Assembly (NCBI RefSeq): GCF_020554845.1
Contig: NZ_JAJCIA010000018.1
Location: 1-64,000, forward strand
DNA from: Blautia faecis
GTDB lineage: Bacteria; Bacillota; Clostridia; Lachnospirales; Lachnospiraceae
Length of the DNA stretch: 64,000 bases
Direction of reading: 5' to 3'
Shown: positions 53,451-62,736 of the stretch, in pieces
Position numbering within the stretch: position 1 is the stretch's first letter
How the letters are laid out: the number at the start of each line of letters is the position of its first letter
The notes under the pieces: model-generated
Databases searched by the model: none
The model's input: only the letters and a program-made list of their open reading frames with translations
Told to the model about the DNA's origin: nothing
Translations under genes and position numbers: made by a program

Positions 53451-55409
53451 TTATTTTTTCTCCTTTATAACGCCTTTTCTGTAGGCATCCAAAAGCTGTT
53501 TCAGCTCCTGAATTCGTTCTTTCAGTGCCTTACCGTTATCCGTATCTCCCACAAGGGCACGCCTTGGATTATAGCGGACAGCCACACGGTTGGACACAAT
53601 GTCCCTCTCTGTTTCCACTGCATCTTCCGCCGAAGTAAAAGGCTCATGGGCAGTCAGGCTCAGACCATAGGAACTGTAAACAAGAGTATATCCGGCAATA
53701 CCGGTCACATTCCGGTATGCCTCACAAAAACCACCGTCAATTACGATCACCTTGCCATCACATTTCACCGGATTCTCTCCCTCCAGCTGATGAACAGGCA
53801 CGTGACCATTGATAATATGCCCCTCATCCGGATCCAGCCCGAATTCTTCCAGCATACGATTTACTACCTCTTCTTTTTCCCAGAGGTGATAGTAGGCATT
53901 CTTTTTCTCTTTGTGTGTCTCTTTATCTGCGATAAAATAACGCTCGAAGGTAGTCATTTTATCTTTTCCATAAAGGGGAGAATTAGGCCCGGCCCAGATA
54001 TACCACAGAATATCCTGGCTTGCTTTCTTCTCCTTCTCATCTACGGTAAAAAAAGCTTTTCTTACGTAGGCTTCCAGTTTATCATAAAGTGCCTTGCCTT
54101 TACAAGTCTCACCGTAAATCTCAACCTCTTTCAGAGTTCCATCTTCGTTCAGCGGAATACTTCCATGGAAAAGAAGGTTCCCGTTATAGGTCTTATAAAG
54201 GCCGCCTTTATCCAGAAGCAGCTGCATGTGGTTCTGAAGCTTCTCGCAGTTTCGAAATGCTGAGCTCAGGCGCTCCACTACTTCTTTTTCCCCATCTGTC
54301 AGCTCATAAGGATGTTCCCAGTCAATGGTTGGAAAATGGGTGTCCAGAAGATTATGCACACTTCCATCCGGCAGCTGCACAGTGCCCTTCTCCGGATCAA
54401 TCCCCTCCAGAACGCATCGATTCTCCATATGAAAATCCGGATGTTCTTTCGCCAGTACCCCTTCCAGCTTAAACTGGATAATGGAAATGGCTTTGTGCAT
54501 TTTCCTGCTCAGCTCTTTCTCAAGAGCATTGTAATTGGAAGGATTGCCATGTACTTCAAATACCTGGCAGGGATCATCCCCGTAAACCTCCATGGCAAAA
54601 GCAGCAAGAGGCATCATATTGATTCCATAACCATCCTCCAGAATATCCAGATTGCCGTAACGGATACTGTTACGGATCACTGTGGCCATACAGGCAGCCT
54701 GTCCTACAGCGGCGCCCATCCATACCACATCATGGTTTCCCCACTGAATATCCAGAGAATGATAATCCATCAGTCTGTCCATAATAAAATGAGGACCGGG
54801 ACCTCTGTCATATATATCTCCAAGCACATGAAGGTGGTCTACAACCAGTCTCTGGATCAGTTCAGCAAGAGCGATAATGAAGTTCTCTGCCCTGCCGATA
54901 TCTATAATGGTATCCACAATGGAATCGTAATAAGCCTCTTTATCCAGAACTTCTGCTTTCTCCGTGATCAGCTCTTCGATCACATATGCATAATCCGAAG
55001 GCAATGCCTTACGAACCTTGGATCTGGTATATTTGGAGGCAGTTGTCTTGCACACTTCAATAAGACGGTACAGGGTGATCTTGTACCAGTTCTGCATATC
55101 AGACTCTTTTTTCTTCACATAGGCAATTTTTTCCTTCGGGTAATACACGAGAGTTGCCAGGGAACGCTTGTCACTGTTGCTTAAGGTATGTCCAAATACA
55201 TCATCTATCTTCTTTCGCACAGCTCCCGAACCGTTTCGAAGCACATGGGAAAAAGCTTCGTACTCTCCGTGGATATCGGAAAGAAAATGCTCGGTGCCTT
55301 TTGGAAGATTGAGAATGGACTGAAGGTTGATGATCTCTGTAGAAGCCTTCCCGATAGTGGGGTAGAGCTCCGCCAGACGTTGTAGGTAGCGCAGTTCTTC
55401 TGTTTTCAT
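53451..55409 (-). CDS. fbp: Fructose-1,6-bisphosphatase, class III
   Basis: I use the ATG at 55409 (MKTEELRYLQRLAELYPTIG), with AGGAGG directly upstream; an in-frame ATG at 55427 would place that site within the gene. The 652-residue enzyme is the Firmicute type III FBPase with a metallophosphatase core: GDIYDRGPGPHFIMDRL, WGNHDVVWMGAAVGQ, and GHVPVHQLEGENP and VIDGGFCEAY later. It serves gluconeogenesis. The gene is 39 nt downstream of polC. Confidence 0.93.
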   Translation of the reverse strand: MKTEELRYLQRLAELYPTIGKASTEIINLQSILNLPKGTEHFLSDIHGEYEAFSHVLRNGSGAVRKKIDDVFGHTLSNSDKRSLATLVYYPKEKIAYVKKKESDMQNWYKITLYRLIEVCKTTASKYTRSKVRKALPSDYAYVIEELITEKAEVLDKEAYYDSIVDTIIDIGRAENFIIALAELIQRLVVDHLHVLGDIYDRGPGPHFIMDRLMDYHSLDIQWGNHDVVWMGAAVGQAACMATVIRNSIRYGNLDILEDGYGINMMPLAAFAMEVYGDDPCQVFEVHGNPSNYNALEKELSRKMHKAISIIQFKLEGVLAKEHPDFHMENRCVLEGIDPEKGTVQLPDGSVHNLLDTHFPTIDWEHPYELTDGEKEVVERLSSAFRNCEKLQNHMQLLLDKGGLYKTYNGNLLFHGSIPLNEDGTLKEVEIYGETCKGKALYDKLEAYVRKAFFTVDEKEKKASQDILWYIWAGPNSPLYGKDKMTTFERYFIADKETHKEKKNAYYHLWEKEEVVNRMLEEFGLDPDEGHIINGHVPVHQLEGENPVKCDGKVIVIDGGFCEAYRNVTGIAGYTLVYSSYGLSLTAHEPFTSAEDAVETERDIVSNRVAVRYNPRRALVGDTDNGKALKERIQELKQLLDAYRKGVIKEKK

Positions 55410-55448
55410 GGAACCTCCTAAATTCATATTACTCTTATTTAACCAGCG

Positions 55449-58400
55449 TTAGAAATCAAACAATGAAATCTGATTGGACTGTGGAATATCTCCAAATAAT
55501 CCAAGTTTATCCATCAGATCAATTACGGTCTTGCTGACCTTGGTCCTGTCACGGAAATCATCCTTGGAAAGAAATCTTCCCTGTACAGCAGCATCCACTA
55601 CAGCATCTGCCGCCTTATCTCCAAGACCTTCTATAGAATCAATGGACGGCATCAGTTTTCCTTCTATGATCTGGAAACGATGTGCCTTCGCCCGGTAAAT
55701 ATCAATGGGCATAAAATCATAACCTCTTGCATACATTTCCTGGACAATACGCATATCTTTCAGGGTATCCTGCTCTTTTTTGGATGCAGCGTCCCCTTTC
55801 TTGCGTATCTCTGCCATATAAAACTCCAGCTTTTCTTTTCCCATACACATCAGTTCATAGGAAAAAGCTGTGGCACGGATACTGAAATATGCACCGTAAT
55901 AAGCCAGCGGCTGGAATACCTTGAACCAGGCGATTCTGTATGCCATCATAACGTAAGCTGCCGCATGGGCTTTCGGGAACATGTATTTGATTTTTTTGCA
56001 GGACCAGATGTACCAGTCCGGAACGCCGTGTTCTTTCATAGTGGTGATCCACTCATCCCGGAGACCTTTTCCTTTACGGACGCTCTCCATAATAGTAAAG
56101 GCAAGACCACTTTCCACACCCTGACCGATCAGGTAGATCATAATATCATCTCGGGTACAGATTGCCGTGGAAATAGTAGCTTTTCCCTCTTCGATCAGTG
56201 TCTGCGCATTTCCCAGCCATACATCCGTACCGTGGGAAAGTCCGGCAATACGGACCAGATCAGAAAAATATTTCGGCTTGGTATCCACAAGCATCTGCAT
56301 GGCGAAATCAGTACCAAATTCTGGAATTCCCAGACAGCCAAGCTTGCAGCCGCCGATATCCTTCGGATCAATTCCAAGAGCTTCTGTACTGGCAAAAAGT
56401 GACATAACCGCCTTGTCATCAAGAGGAACCTCTCTTGCATTCAGGTCTGTCATATCCTCAAGGGTACGGATCATGGTGGGATCATCGTGTCCCAGAATAT
56501 CCAGCTTCAGCAGGTTTCCATCAATGGAATGGTAGTCAAAATGGGTGGTGATAAATCCACTGCTGGAATCGTTCGCCGGGTACTGGACCGGGGTAAATTT
56601 CTCTATTTCCTCTCCCATTGGGAGTACAATAATTCCGCCAGGATGCTGTCCGGTGCTTCGCCGGATACCGGTACACCCCTGTACAATACGGTTGATCTCG
56701 CAGGAACGCTTGTGCTGTCCCCGCTCTTCAAAATAGTTCTTTACATATCCGAATGCGGTTTTATCCGCAAGGGTACCGATGGTTCCCGCCTTGAAGGTCT
56801 GACCTTTTCCGAATATAACCTCTGTATAATGATGGGCATTGGACTGATACTCTCCTGAGAAGTTCAGGTCAATATCAGGCTCCTTATCTCCTTTGAATCC
56901 AAGGAAGGTCTCAAAGGGAATGTCAAAGCCCTGTTTGGTCATCCTGGTGCCGCACTTTGGACAGATCCTGTCTGGCATATCGCATCCCGCCATACCGGAA
57001 AAAGCCTTGATCTCCGGAGAATCAAAGTCACTGTACTTACACTCCGGATTTGGGCACAGATAATGGGGTGGCAGAGGATTTACCTCTGTAATACCAGACA
57101 TGGTAGCCGCCAGGGAAGAACCTACAGACCCTCGGGAGCCCACCAGATAACCATCTGCATTGGACTTCCACACCAGCTTCTGGGCAATAATATACATCAC
57201 CGCATATCCATTGGAAATAATGGAATTCAGCTCTTTGTCCAGACGGTCTTCTACGATCTTGGGAAGCACTTCACCATACATTTCATGGGCTTTCTGGAAA
57301 CACATATCCTTTAAGTCCTGGTCAGAATTCTCAATAACCGGCGGATATTTATCCGGATGGATCGGTGACATTTTCTCTATCATATCCGCAATCTTCACTG
57401 TATTTGTAATTACCACTTCCTCTGCCTTCTCGCTTCCCAGATAGGAAAACTCCTCCAGCATTTCCTCAGTAGTGCGAAGATAAAGAGGTGCCTGATTGTC
57501 GGCATCCTTGAAGCCGCTTCCAGCCATGATAATACGACGGTAGATTTCATCCTGGGGATCCATAAAGTGAACGTCACAGGTAGCAACAACCGGCTTGTTA
57601 AACTGTTCACCAAGCTTTACAATTTTTTTGTTGATCTCAATCAGATCCTCTTTCGAATGAATCGTATCATTCTTTTCATCCTCCACCATGAACATATTGT
57701 TCCCAAGGGGCTGGATTTCCAGATAATCATAAAAGCTTACCAGCCTTGCGATTTCCTGCTCCGGTGCATTGCGCAAAAGAGCCTGGTAAAGCTCACCAGC
57801 CTCGCAGGCACTTCCAATAAGAAGTCCCTCCCGATGTGCCTCAAACAGGCTCTTTGGCACACGGGGTCTGTGGTTAAAGTACTTGATATGGGACTGGCTT
57901 ACCAGCTTGTACAGATTGATACGGCCGGTCTCATTCCGCATGAAAATAACGGCATGGTAAGTGGGCAGTTTCTTAATGGTGTCCGGGGAAACTTTTCCCT
58001 GCTCATTCAGCTTGTCTACATCCGTAATATCTCTTTCCCTGCACATTCCCACGAATTTCTCGAAAATACGGGCCGTACACTCTGCATCATCAACCGCACG
58101 ATGGTGATGATCCAGGGAAACGCCAACTGCCTTGGCAACGGTATCCAACTTAAAACGGTTCAGCGCAGGCAGCAGGAATCGTGCCATACCTACCGTATCC
58201 ACATAGGTGAAATCATTTGGAATTCCCATGCGGTTACAATTCTCTATAATAAAACTCATATCGAAATCTGCGTTGTGGGCTACCATTGTAGCTCCTTCAC
58301 AAAATTTCAGGAATTCCGGTAAAATTTCTTCAATTGGATGGGCATCCATAACCATGCTGTCATTAATACTGGTCAGCTGCTCAATTCGAAATGGAATTGG

Positions 58401-59960
58401 AACCTGAGGATTGACAAATGTGGAAAAACGATCTGTGATCTTTCCATTTTCCACCAATACAGCACCAATTTCAATGATCTTACAGGTAAGGGGGGAAAAT
58501 CCTGTGGTCTCAATGTCGAAAACCACGAATCTGCCGTCCAGGGACTGTTTTTTCGGGTTGGTGACCATACCCTTTAAGTCGTCTACCAGATAGGCCTCCA
58601 TACCGTAAAGCACCTTAAAATCAGAATCCTTTGGCACGCAGCCTCCCCACGCATCAAAGCAATGGTTTGCCTCCGGGAAAGCCTGCACCACACCATGATC
58701 TGTGATGGCAATGGCAGGATGCCCCCACTCGTAGGCACGTTTTACCAGCGCTTTTGCCTCGGTTACACCATCCATATCGCTCATTTTCGTATGACAGTGA
58801 AGTTCCACACGCTTCTGAGGGCTGGTGTCCACTCTGTAACTGCGGAAATCGGAGATTTTCTTAATTCCGGAGATGGAGCCTATGGTAAGCTCACCATCGA
58901 AACGGTCAATAGAAGTAACGCCTTTGATTTTCAGGAAGGCACCTTTTTTCACATGCTCTTTGATCTCCGGCACCTGCTCGTTGCGCAGGAACATTTTTAC
59001 TGTGATGGAGTCTGTGAAATCCGTAACCGGGAAAATCAGTATGGTCTTCTCATTTCGGATTTCTCTCGCTTCCACATCCATAACCTGGCAGCGGATGATA
59101 ACCTCTCCCATTTCCTGCACAATATTTTCCAATGGAATAGGCTCGTCCTCGAAATCCCTTCCATAAATAACGTCCGGATTTGGATCCTTGCGGAAGCCAC
59201 CACGGAAATCGCCCCATTTGCCTTTCTTTTCGAATGGCTTTTTCTCGAAAGGCTTCTTTTCACTGGCTGCCTCTGCTTTCTTCTCCGACCTGGCAGCGGA
59301 TGTCTTGCCGGCTGCGGCCTCTTTTCCTGTTTTTTCCTCAGCTGCAGGAGCTGGTGCTGCGCTCTCTTCTTCTGTGGAAAGTCTGGCATGCTTCAGCACA
59401 TTAGCTACTTCCTGACGGATCTGGATAGCTGCATTTTTGCGGTACCTGCTCTCCTCCGTCTGCACATAATCCAGAGAAACTTTCAGGTCCATTCCGCAAC
59501 GCTCGCAGAATACTTTGTGAAGATATTCAATAAGTATCTCACTTTTCTGTCTGGAAATCACAGAATCCGGAAGTGCCATATTCAGGCAGTCATCTTCTGG
59601 AAATGTGATCTGTGCCTGCTTGAACAGATTGTATTCCAGCATGTTGTAATTGCGAAGCTCCAGTTCCATGCTGGAGCGGTAGGTATCCAGGAAATTCTTT
59701 GGCGTGTACTGTCTGGACAGATGGAACTTCTCGATTACCTTCACACTCACTTCAAGACCAGGAAAGCACTGTCTCTGAATCTGCTCTTCCAGGCTGAAAA
59801 TATGCTTTTTATGGATCCAGCGGTCGCTTTTCAAGTAAACCCGGACACAAGTTTTGGCAGAGTTGCAGGCAACCTTGGTGACGATCACCTCTTCCAGAAG
59901 TTCACTTAATTCCTGTTTTAATTTTAAGTTTGGAAATACGTCAAAAAATTCTTTTTCCAT
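55449..59960 (-). CDS. polC: DNA polymerase III alpha subunit, Gram-positive PolC type
   Basis: The 1503-residue replicative polymerase has an N-terminal OB-like region. It then carries a low-complexity Ala/Glu/Lys linker (about 195-250, with a duplicated KKPFEKKPFEKK), a PHP domain (ELHCHTKMSDMDG), an inserted DnaQ-like 3'-5' exonuclease (FVVFDIETTGFSP), a zinc-type CPNPECKYSDF ... CPKCGTRM, and the polymerase core (KEPDIDLNFSGEYQ). The C-terminus ends SNQISLFDF, a beta-clamp binding motif of QxxLF type. Its stop is 39 nt from fbp. Confidence 0.97.
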   Translation of the reverse strand: MEKEFFDVFPNLKLKQELSELLEEVIVTKVACNSAKTCVRVYLKSDRWIHKKHIFSLEEQIQRQCFPGLEVSVKVIEKFHLSRQYTPKNFLDTYRSSMELELRNYNMLEYNLFKQAQITFPEDDCLNMALPDSVISRQKSEILIEYLHKVFCERCGMDLKVSLDYVQTEESRYRKNAAIQIRQEVANVLKHARLSTEEESAAPAPAAEEKTGKEAAAGKTSAARSEKKAEAASEKKPFEKKPFEKKGKWGDFRGGFRKDPNPDVIYGRDFEDEPIPLENIVQEMGEVIIRCQVMDVEAREIRNEKTILIFPVTDFTDSITVKMFLRNEQVPEIKEHVKKGAFLKIKGVTSIDRFDGELTIGSISGIKKISDFRSYRVDTSPQKRVELHCHTKMSDMDGVTEAKALVKRAYEWGHPAIAITDHGVVQAFPEANHCFDAWGGCVPKDSDFKVLYGMEAYLVDDLKGMVTNPKKQSLDGRFVVFDIETTGFSPLTCKIIEIGAVLVENGKITDRFSTFVNPQVPIPFRIEQLTSINDSMVMDAHPIEEILPEFLKFCEGATMVAHNADFDMSFIIENCNRMGIPNDFTYVDTVGMARFLLPALNRFKLDTVAKAVGVSLDHHHRAVDDAECTARIFEKFVGMCRERDITDVDKLNEQGKVSPDTIKKLPTYHAVIFMRNETGRINLYKLVSQSHIKYFNHRPRVPKSLFEAHREGLLIGSACEAGELYQALLRNAPEQEIARLVSFYDYLEIQPLGNNMFMVEDEKNDTIHSKEDLIEINKKIVKLGEQFNKPVVATCDVHFMDPQDEIYRRIIMAGSGFKDADNQAPLYLRTTEEMLEEFSYLGSEKAEEVVITNTVKIADMIEKMSPIHPDKYPPVIENSDQDLKDMCFQKAHEMYGEVLPKIVEDRLDKELNSIISNGYAVMYIIAQKLVWKSNADGYLVGSRGSVGSSLAATMSGITEVNPLPPHYLCPNPECKYSDFDSPEIKAFSGMAGCDMPDRICPKCGTRMTKQGFDIPFETFLGFKGDKEPDIDLNFSGEYQSNAHHYTEVIFGKGQTFKAGTIGTLADKTAFGYVKNYFEERGQHKRSCEINRIVQGCTGIRRSTGQHPGGIIVLPMGEEIEKFTPVQYPANDSSSGFITTHFDYHSIDGNLLKLDILGHDDPTMIRTLEDMTDLNAREVPLDDKAVMSLFASTEALGIDPKDIGGCKLGCLGIPEFGTDFAMQMLVDTKPKYFSDLVRIAGLSHGTDVWLGNAQTLIEEGKATISTAICTRDDIMIYLIGQGVESGLAFTIMESVRKGKGLRDEWITTMKEHGVPDWYIWSCKKIKYMFPKAHAAAYVMMAYRIAWFKVFQPLAYYGAYFSIRATAFSYELMCMGKEKLEFYMAEIRKKGDAASKKEQDTLKDMRIVQEMYARGYDFMPIDIYRAKAHRFQIIEGKLMPSIDSIEGLGDKAADAVVDAAVQGRFLSKDDFRDRTKVSKTVIDLMDKLGLFGDIPQSNQISLFDF

Positions 59961-59981
59961 TTATAGAATATACACCTTCTG

Positions 59982-61052
59982 TCATTTCTGTGTCTTATTG
60001 CTATCCCAGTTCATCAATTCTTCTCTCAAGGTATCCAGCAGCTGGTCTTCCGGCACTTTCTTCACAATCTCACCGCCTTTGATCAGAAGACCTACACCTA
60101 CGCCGCCTGCAATTCCGATATCGGCTTCTTTTGCTTCTCCCGGGCCATTTACCACACAGCCCATAACAGCTACTTTAATGTCAAGAGGGATATCCTGCAC
60201 CATAGTTTCTACTTTATTTGCAAGACCGATCAGATCGATCTGGGTGCGCCCGCAGGTTGGACAGGATACTACTTCCACGCCGCCTTTGCGAAGTCCAAGG
60301 GTTTTTAGGATACGTCTGGCAGATTTTATCTCTTCCAGAGGGGCACCAGTCAGGGAGACGCGGATCGTGTCACCGATTCCCTGGTATAAAATAATACCAA
60401 GCCCTATGGCAGATTTGATATTTCCAGAATAAAGGGTTCCTGCCTCTGTAATTCCCACATGGAGAGGATAACTGGTCTGTTCCGCAATCAGTTCGTGAGC
60501 CCTGGCGCACATCATAACATTAGAAGATTTGATGCTGATCACCAGATTGTCGTAGCCAAGCTCTTCAATAATGTGCACCTTGTCAAGGGCGCTTTCTACC
60601 AGACCTTCTGCGGTAACACCGTGATATTTCTCCACCAGTTCTTTCTCAAGAGAACCGCTGTTTACCCCAACACGGATGGGAATATTCCGCTCCTTCGCCA
60701 CATCTACAACTGCCTTGATACGCTCTGTGCTTCCAATATTTCCGGGATTGATACGGATCTTGTCGGCACCGTTCTCCATGGCCGCAATCGCAAGACGATA
60801 ATCAAAATGAATATCTGCTACCAGCGGAATGTGAATTTGTTTTTTGATCTCTTTCAGAGCCTTTGCCGCTTCCATGGTCGGCACTGCACAGCGGATAATG
60901 TCGCAGCCAGCAGCCTCCAGGGCAAGGATCTGCTCTACGGTTGCCTGCACATCCTCTGTTTTTGTATTGGTCATAGACTGGATCAGGATGGGATTTCCGC
61001 CTCCAATCTTCTTATTTCCTATCTGAATTACTTTGGTATGGTCTCTGTACAT
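59982..61052 (-). CDS. ispG: 4-hydroxy-3-methylbut-2-enyl diphosphate synthase (IspG)
   Basis: The start at 61052 has GGAGG upstream with an 8-nt spacer. The 356-residue protein has HTKVIQIGNKKIGGGNPILIQSMTNT, a TIM barrel, VEVVSCPTCGRTQIDLI with two cluster Cys, and VMGCVVNGPGEAKEADIGIAGG with the third. It converts MEcPP to HMBPP in the MEP pathway, directly after IspF's step. It is 21 nt upstream of polC. Confidence 0.95.
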   Translation of the reverse strand: MYRDHTKVIQIGNKKIGGGNPILIQSMTNTKTEDVQATVEQILALEAAGCDIIRCAVPTMEAAKALKEIKKQIHIPLVADIHFDYRLAIAAMENGADKIRINPGNIGSTERIKAVVDVAKERNIPIRVGVNSGSLEKELVEKYHGVTAEGLVESALDKVHIIEELGYDNLVISIKSSNVMMCARAHELIAEQTSYPLHVGITEAGTLYSGNIKSAIGLGIILYQGIGDTIRVSLTGAPLEEIKSARRILKTLGLRKGGVEVVSCPTCGRTQIDLIGLANKVETMVQDIPLDIKVAVMGCVVNGPGEAKEADIGIAGGVGVGLLIKGGEIVKKVPEDQLLDTLREELMNWDSNKTQK

Positions 61053-61090
61053 ACGAAATTCCTCCATATATTATGAACATGGTATTCTTT

Positions 61091-61236
61091 GATTACTGTT
61101 CACTGATAGCATTCCGCGAGGTGTTTTTTGTGACCAAAGGTCACAAAAAAACCCGAGACTTGCGGCGCGAAATCATGCGAAAGCATGATTTCTGTGCATC
61201 GCGAAGCGTGTTGCTGTGAACGGAGTGAACAGTAAC
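61091..61236 (-). repeat. Family A interspersed repeat, inverted copy
   Basis: This copy reads in the opposite direction to that at 42091-42230: GATTACTGTTCACTGATAGC, ATTCCGCGAGGTGTTTTTTG, CACAAAAAAACCCGAGA, GGCGCGAAATCATGCGAAAG, CATGATTTCTGTGCATCGCG and CTGTGAACGGAGTGAACAGT. The interior is well conserved. It separates ispG from telA. Confidence 0.85.
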
Positions 61237-61349
61237 ATTCTTTGCGGTTCACTTTTACACCGCAGGCGCTTATCAAACGTTTCTATGCAAAAAGGCACAA
61301 AAGGGATGTCTCTGACACCCCTGCTGTACAGTTATTTCCACAGCATTCT

Positions 61350-61434
61350 GCGTGATTTCGCACCGCAATTCTCGGGTTTTTCATGAACTTTGTTCACAAA
61401 AAACACCTCGCGGAACGTTACCAGTAAACAGTAA
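61350..61434 (+). repeat. Family A interspersed repeat, truncated copy
   Basis: From GTGATTTCGCACCGCAATTC through TCATGAACTTTGTTCACAAA to CCTCGCGGAACGTTACCAGT this matches the right half of the 42091-42230 copy. The left half is missing. It faces the copy at 61091-61236, and the stretch between them (61237-61349) contains only a weak hairpin. Confidence 0.8.
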
Positions 61435-61452
61435 CCCTGTTTTCTTTGCAAT

Positions 61453-62604
61453 TTAATGCTGGATTTCCAACAATTTATTCTTCAAGTCTTCTTCCATCTT
61501 GCGCATTTCCAGTTCTGCCTGGGCTCTCTTGGCGCGGCCCTCTTTCTGAATATTCATGACATCATCCAAAGTAGCGATCAGCTCCTGATTGGTCTGCTTC
61601 AGAGTCTCAATATCCACGATTCCGCGCTCAGATTCCCTGGCAGTCTCTGTGGATGCAAGGTGAAGTGCCTCCGCATTTTTCTTCAAAAGCTCATTTGTCA
61701 GGTCTGTTACCTGGCGCTGGGCCTGGGCTGCTTCTGTGGAATGGGCGATTCCAAGTGCCAGTACCATCTGGCTCTTCCAAAGTGGAATGGTATTTACAAT
61801 GGTTGTCTGGATTTTTTCTACCATAAGGGTGTCATTGTTCTGCACCAGACGAATCTGCGGTGCTGTCTGCAGGGAAATGGTTCTGGTCAGTTCCAGATCA
61901 TGCAGCTTCTTCTCGAAACGATTGCACTTGCTGTCCAGATCCTTGGCTTCCTGCGCATCCTCCGGAAGTCCGCTGACTGCTGCTTTTGCCTCCAGATCTT
62001 TTAATTTTCCCTCCCGTACTTCCTGCAGCTTCTGTTTTCCTGCAAGGATGTACATGGTCAGTTCTTTATAATAGTTCAGGTTCTGAGCATACATTTTTTC
62101 CAGAACTGCGGAATCCTTCATGAGACGCATCTGGTGATCCTGAAGGGAGGTAGTGATCTTCTGCACATTTACCTCAGCCTTGGCGTAGCGGTTCTTCATA
62201 TTTTCAATCTTGCTGCCCTGTTTCTTGAAAAAGCCAAGAAAGCCTTTCTCCTCCTCAGCAGCATCAAAATCGCGAAGCTCGCCTACCACCTGGGTGATCA
62301 GCTCTCCAACCTCACCCAGATCCTGTGTCCGTACATTTTCAAGAGCTGCATCGGAAAAATCAGCCATTTTCTTCTGGGTTCCGGCACCGTACTGGAGGAT
62401 CTGGTTAGTATTCTCAATGTCAATTTTCTTAGCAAAGCTGTCTACCATCTGCTGTTCTTCCGGGGAGAGAACGGTCTGTTCCATTTCCTTTTTCACAGCT
62501 TCGGCTTCCGGCTCTGCTGCAATCTCTGCCTTTGACTCTCCCAAATCCGGTTCTAATGTAAGTGTAGGTGCGTTATCTTCAAAACCTGTAAATTCGTTTC
62601 CCAT
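61453..62604 (-). CDS. telA: TelA/YaaN-family toxic anion resistance protein
   Basis: The start at 62604 follows AAGGAGG. The 383-residue protein is mostly alpha-helical coiled coil and matches the TelA family: IDIENTNQILQYGAGTQKKMADFSDAAL, DLGEVGELITQVVGELRDF, FFKKQGSKIENMKNRYAKAEVNVQKI, APQIRLVQNNDTLMVEKIQTTIVNTIPLWKSQMVLAL. TelA proteins are linked to tellurite and antimicrobial or envelope stress tolerance. It is next to xpaC, the conserved yaaN-xpaC pairing. Confidence 0.92.
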   Translation of the reverse strand: MGNEFTGFEDNAPTLTLEPDLGESKAEIAAEPEAEAVKKEMEQTVLSPEEQQMVDSFAKKIDIENTNQILQYGAGTQKKMADFSDAALENVRTQDLGEVGELITQVVGELRDFDAAEEEKGFLGFFKKQGSKIENMKNRYAKAEVNVQKITTSLQDHQMRLMKDSAVLEKMYAQNLNYYKELTMYILAGKQKLQEVREGKLKDLEAKAAVSGLPEDAQEAKDLDSKCNRFEKKLHDLELTRTISLQTAPQIRLVQNNDTLMVEKIQTTIVNTIPLWKSQMVLALGIAHSTEAAQAQRQVTDLTNELLKKNAEALHLASTETARESERGIVDIETLKQTNQELIATLDDVMNIQKEGRAKRAQAELEMRKMEEDLKNKLLEIQH

Positions 62605-62736
62605 AGCATCCTCCTTGTGTATAGGTCTGCCCATATTTATCAGCAGCCTTCAGTTTGGCATTTTCGTTATTTTTATAACACGCTCTAACCCCGCTGCAAA
62701 TCTTATCTTTTCATATACTTAACATTCCGCACACTG

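Noticed and set aside
58662..59909. 415-residue plus-strand ORF
   Set aside because: It lies wholly antisense to polC, has Cys/Phe/His-rich composition typical of shadow frames and no domain.
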